64,000 nucleotides of DNA from the NCBI RefSeq assembly GCF_024347595.1, contig NZ_AP025507.1:248001-312000 (forward strand), in the 5' to 3' direction. The notes under the pieces are model-generated. The model was not told where the DNA came from and did no database searches. It saw only the letters and a list, made by a program, of their open reading frames with translations. Shown here in pieces: positions 62,208 through 64,000 of the stretch (within the stretch, counting starts at the first letter, position 1; each line of letters begins with the position of its first letter). The position numbers and the translations under genes are program-made. The stretch comes from Vibrio pomeroyi (GTDB taxonomy: Bacteria > Pseudomonadota > Gammaproteobacteria > Enterobacterales > Vibrionaceae).

Positions 62208-63245
62208 CTAGCGTGGTCGATATTGACTGACTTTTTGGTCAATCGCGCCAAAGATCGAGTCACCATCGACATCGAACATCTCCAGGCAAATCGAATCACC
62301 AAACGACATGAATTGAGTTGAAGGCTTACCATCACGAATCGTCTCTATCATGCGCACTTCAGCAATGCATGAATAGCCTACGCCGCCCTCGGCAATTGAG
62401 GTGTCGTGGTCAGTGCCTTGCTTATTCGATACCGTGCCAGAGCCAATGATCGCTCCGGCCGACAGTGGGCGAGTTTTCGCAGCATGGACGATCAGCTCCG
62501 CGAAATTGAAGGTCATGTCTACACCTGCATTCGGGCACCCAAAAGGCTGGTCGTTGTAGGTTGAAGTCAGTGGCAGGTGTACCTTACTGCCTTTCCATTG
62601 TTCACCTAGCTCATCAGGCGTCACGGCAACCGGAGAAAACGCTGAAGAGGGTTTAGACTGGAAGAAACCAAAGCCCTTGGCGAGCTCTGCTGGAATCAAG
62701 CCACGTAAAGACACATCATTCACCAACATCAGTAAACGAATCGAATCATGCGCTTGCTTAGCACTGGCACCCATTGGCACATCTCCGGTGACTACCGCGA
62801 CTTCTCCCTCGAAATCGATACCCCATTCGTCACTGGCAAATTCAATATTGTCACGTGGCCCGATAAACGCATCTGAGCCGCCTTGATACATGAGCGGGTC
62901 AACCCAGAAACTTTCTGGCATTTCAGCACCACGCGCCTTACGCACCAGTTCAACGTGGTTTACATAGGCGCTGCCATCCGCCCATTGATAAGCGCGTGGC
63001 AATGGTGATTCACAATACTGAGTGGCAAACACTTCACTGCCCGTCACATGCCCGTTATTTAACGAGGTGTATAACTCTTCTAACTGAGGTGCAACGCTGT
63101 CCCAGTTATCCAAAGCGACCTGCATGGTTGGCGCCAGATGCATCGCGTGAAAGATTTCGGTGGCAGGTACGCACTGTTTGAGATCTTTACTCACGACCAT
63201 CAATAGGCCATCACGAGTACCATTTTTCTTGGTTGCTAATTTCAT
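62208..63245 (-). CDS. fahA: fumarylacetoacetase family hydrolase
   Basis: 345 residues. Cleaves fumarylacetoacetate to fumarate and acetoacetate. Seen are YCESPLPRAYQWADGSAYVNHV (about 73-95), DEWGIDFEGEVAVVTGDVP with metal-binding Asp and Glu, and IIGSGTVSNKQG. It is shorter than the animal enzyme but matches the bacterial two-domain form. It lies 12 bases downstream of hmgA. Confidence 0.93.
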   Translation of the reverse strand: MKLATKKNGTRDGLLMVVSKDLKQCVPATEIFHAMHLAPTMQVALDNWDSVAPQLEELYTSLNNGHVTGSEVFATQYCESPLPRAYQWADGSAYVNHVELVRKARGAEMPESFWVDPLMYQGGSDAFIGPRDNIEFASDEWGIDFEGEVAVVTGDVPMGASAKQAHDSIRLLMLVNDVSLRGLIPAELAKGFGFFQSKPSSAFSPVAVTPDELGEQWKGSKVHLPLTSTYNDQPFGCPNAGVDMTFNFAELIVHAAKTRPLSAGAIIGSGTVSNKQGTDHDTSIAEGGVGYSCIAEVRMIETIRDGKPSTQFMSFGDSICLEMFDVDGDSIFGAIDQKVSQYRPR

Positions 63246-63257
63246 CCTTGTTGCCCC

Positions 63258-64000
63258 TTACTTCTCTTGCCAACTGTAGACATATTCTTTGTTTTCAACG
63301 CTATCGAGTTCGTCAGAGAACTGCAGCGCGTGGCGAGTATCGATCATCACCGCCACTTCATCGGTAAACTTCTTCTTGTGCGCCTGACCCGCCTTGAAGG
63401 CTTTAGGGTGAGGTCCATGAGTGAAGCCTGCAGGATGGAAGGTCACCATGCCCGCTTCAATATTGTCACGGCTAAAAAAGTCACCAGCGTGATAGAACAG
63501 CACTTCGTCGTAGTCATCATTGTTGTGGTAGAACGGCACTTTCAATGCACCAGGGTCGCTCTCAATTGGGCGAGGTACAAAGGTGCACACTACAAAGCCT
63601 GCGCCAACAAACGTTGTATGCGCAGAAGGTGGCAAGTGGTAGCGATGTGACATCAGCGGTCTGATATCGCGCCAATTCACTTTCACCACCGCTAAGTCAC
63701 CATGCCAGCCAATTGCATCCAATGGATTGAACGGATAAGTGATCACACTGACTTTGTCGTGGCGTTTCACCTGAACTTGGGTTTGATCTTCTGAATACTG
63801 AGCGCGGAATTGATCATTGATTGAAGGGATGTCGAGCACAGCAGGATCAAACACCGCGTGATTACCGACCATGCCTTTCTCTGGCAAGGAGTAAGCCGCG
63901 TCTGTGTTCTCAATCATCAAGATAAACATCGGCTCGCTTGGCTCTAAGCGCCAGTTGGTCGAGCGCGGGATCATCACGTAATCCCCTTCACTCACCGCTA
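63258..64000 (-). CDS. hmgA: homogentisate 1,2-dioxygenase, N-terminus cut by window edge
   Basis: Opens the homogentisate ring with oxygen to give maleylacetoacetate. The window has the last 247 residues or so; the frame stays open at base 64000. Seen are VNWRDIRPLMSHRYHLPPSAHTTF, then YHNNDDYDEVLFYHAGDFFSRDNIEAGMVTFHPAGFTHGPHPKA with the iron ligands. The GTG at 63993-63995 is an internal Val, not a start. The gene for 4-hydroxyphenylpyruvate dioxygenase is not in the window. Confidence 0.95.
   Translation of the reverse strand, partial: AVSEGDYVMIPRSTNWRLEPSEPMFILMIENTDAAYSLPEKGMVGNHAVFDPAVLDIPSINDQFRAQYSEDQTQVQVKRHDKVSVITYPFNPLDAIGWHGDLAVVKVNWRDIRPLMSHRYHLPPSAHTTFVGAGFVVCTFVPRPIESDPGALKVPFYHNNDDYDEVLFYHAGDFFSRDNIEAGMVTFHPAGFTHGPHPKAFKAGQAHKKKFTDEVAVMIDTRHALQFSDELDSVENKEYVYSWQEK

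Noticed and set aside
63267..63650. Plus-strand frame opposite hmgA
   Set aside because: hmgA is clear by its metal-site motifs.
1..64000. CRISPR array, insertion sequences, prophage, integrase sites, tRNA or rRNA genes
   Set aside because: No regularly spaced repeats, transposase or integrase-like product, or RNA-gene sequence was recognised anywhere in the window.

Overview
The window looks like a gammaproteobacterial chromosome of the genus Vibrio, probably the Splendidus clade. This rests on gene content and family resemblance (vemP-secDF2, norVW, the phh/hmg set, DUF3283, ECF/ChrR with cfa), not on any database search. Genes are dense, on both strands, and ordinary in composition. I see no rRNA, tRNA, CRISPR array, insertion sequence or prophage.

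Left end (1-4.7 kb): mannitol uptake and oxidation genes mtlA-mtlD on the minus strand, with CRP-like sites upstream, then an unusual winged-helix/nuclease-like protein. 5-9 kb: a nitroreductase, a small outer-membrane barrel and norVW, the nitric-oxide detoxification pair, preceded by a sigma-54 promoter and NorR-like boxes. 9.1-12.5 kb: gltS, yibL, a DUF4344 metallopeptidase and a tautomerase.

12.8-23.8 kb is a light and oxidant stress locus: a Lon-substrate-domain protein, an ECF sigma factor with its ChrR-type zinc anti-sigma factor, a DUF523-DUF1722 (RudS/YbgA-type) protein, a DNA photolyase, then a tightly packed lipid-modification set (NTF2-like, SDR, FAD oxidoreductase, DUF1365, Cfa, DUF2878, chalcone-isomerase-like, DUF3833). 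The sigma gene has a promoter TGATCC-N18-TA, the form known for RpoE of Rhodobacter sphaeroides, and a near copy lies before the Lon-domain gene.

24-33.9 kb holds small housekeeping and redox genes: SDRs, an RRM protein, MalY/PatB, OsmC, GFA, a LysR-controlled SDR-MFS-ene-reductase set, and rlmJ. 34-37.5 kb is vemP-secD2-secF2, an export-monitoring arrest peptide followed by a second SecDF; the end of vemP can pair with the secD ribosome-binding region.

37.7-50.6 kb is all on the minus strand. In transcription order: a periplasmic helical protein, an ABC ATPase and permease, a LolA-like protein, an outer-membrane barrel, a LytS-type kinase and LytTR regulator, and two paralogous M16 peptidase lipoproteins. 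A 14-codon relic of the LytTR gene end between the two peptidases marks how the pair arose. This is the best candidate for an undescribed envelope system. 50.9-57.8 kb is a looser region: an orphan effector-like gene, a DUF1254/DUF1214 protein with its LysR regulator, a hydroxyisobutyrate dehydrogenase-type enzyme with its LysR regulator, a yeeN homologue and DUF3283.

The right end (58-64 kb) is aromatic amino-acid catabolism: phhAB, acetoacetyl-CoA synthetase, maiA, fahA and hmgA (cut by the window edge), with a strong TyrR box between phhA and the synthetase gene.
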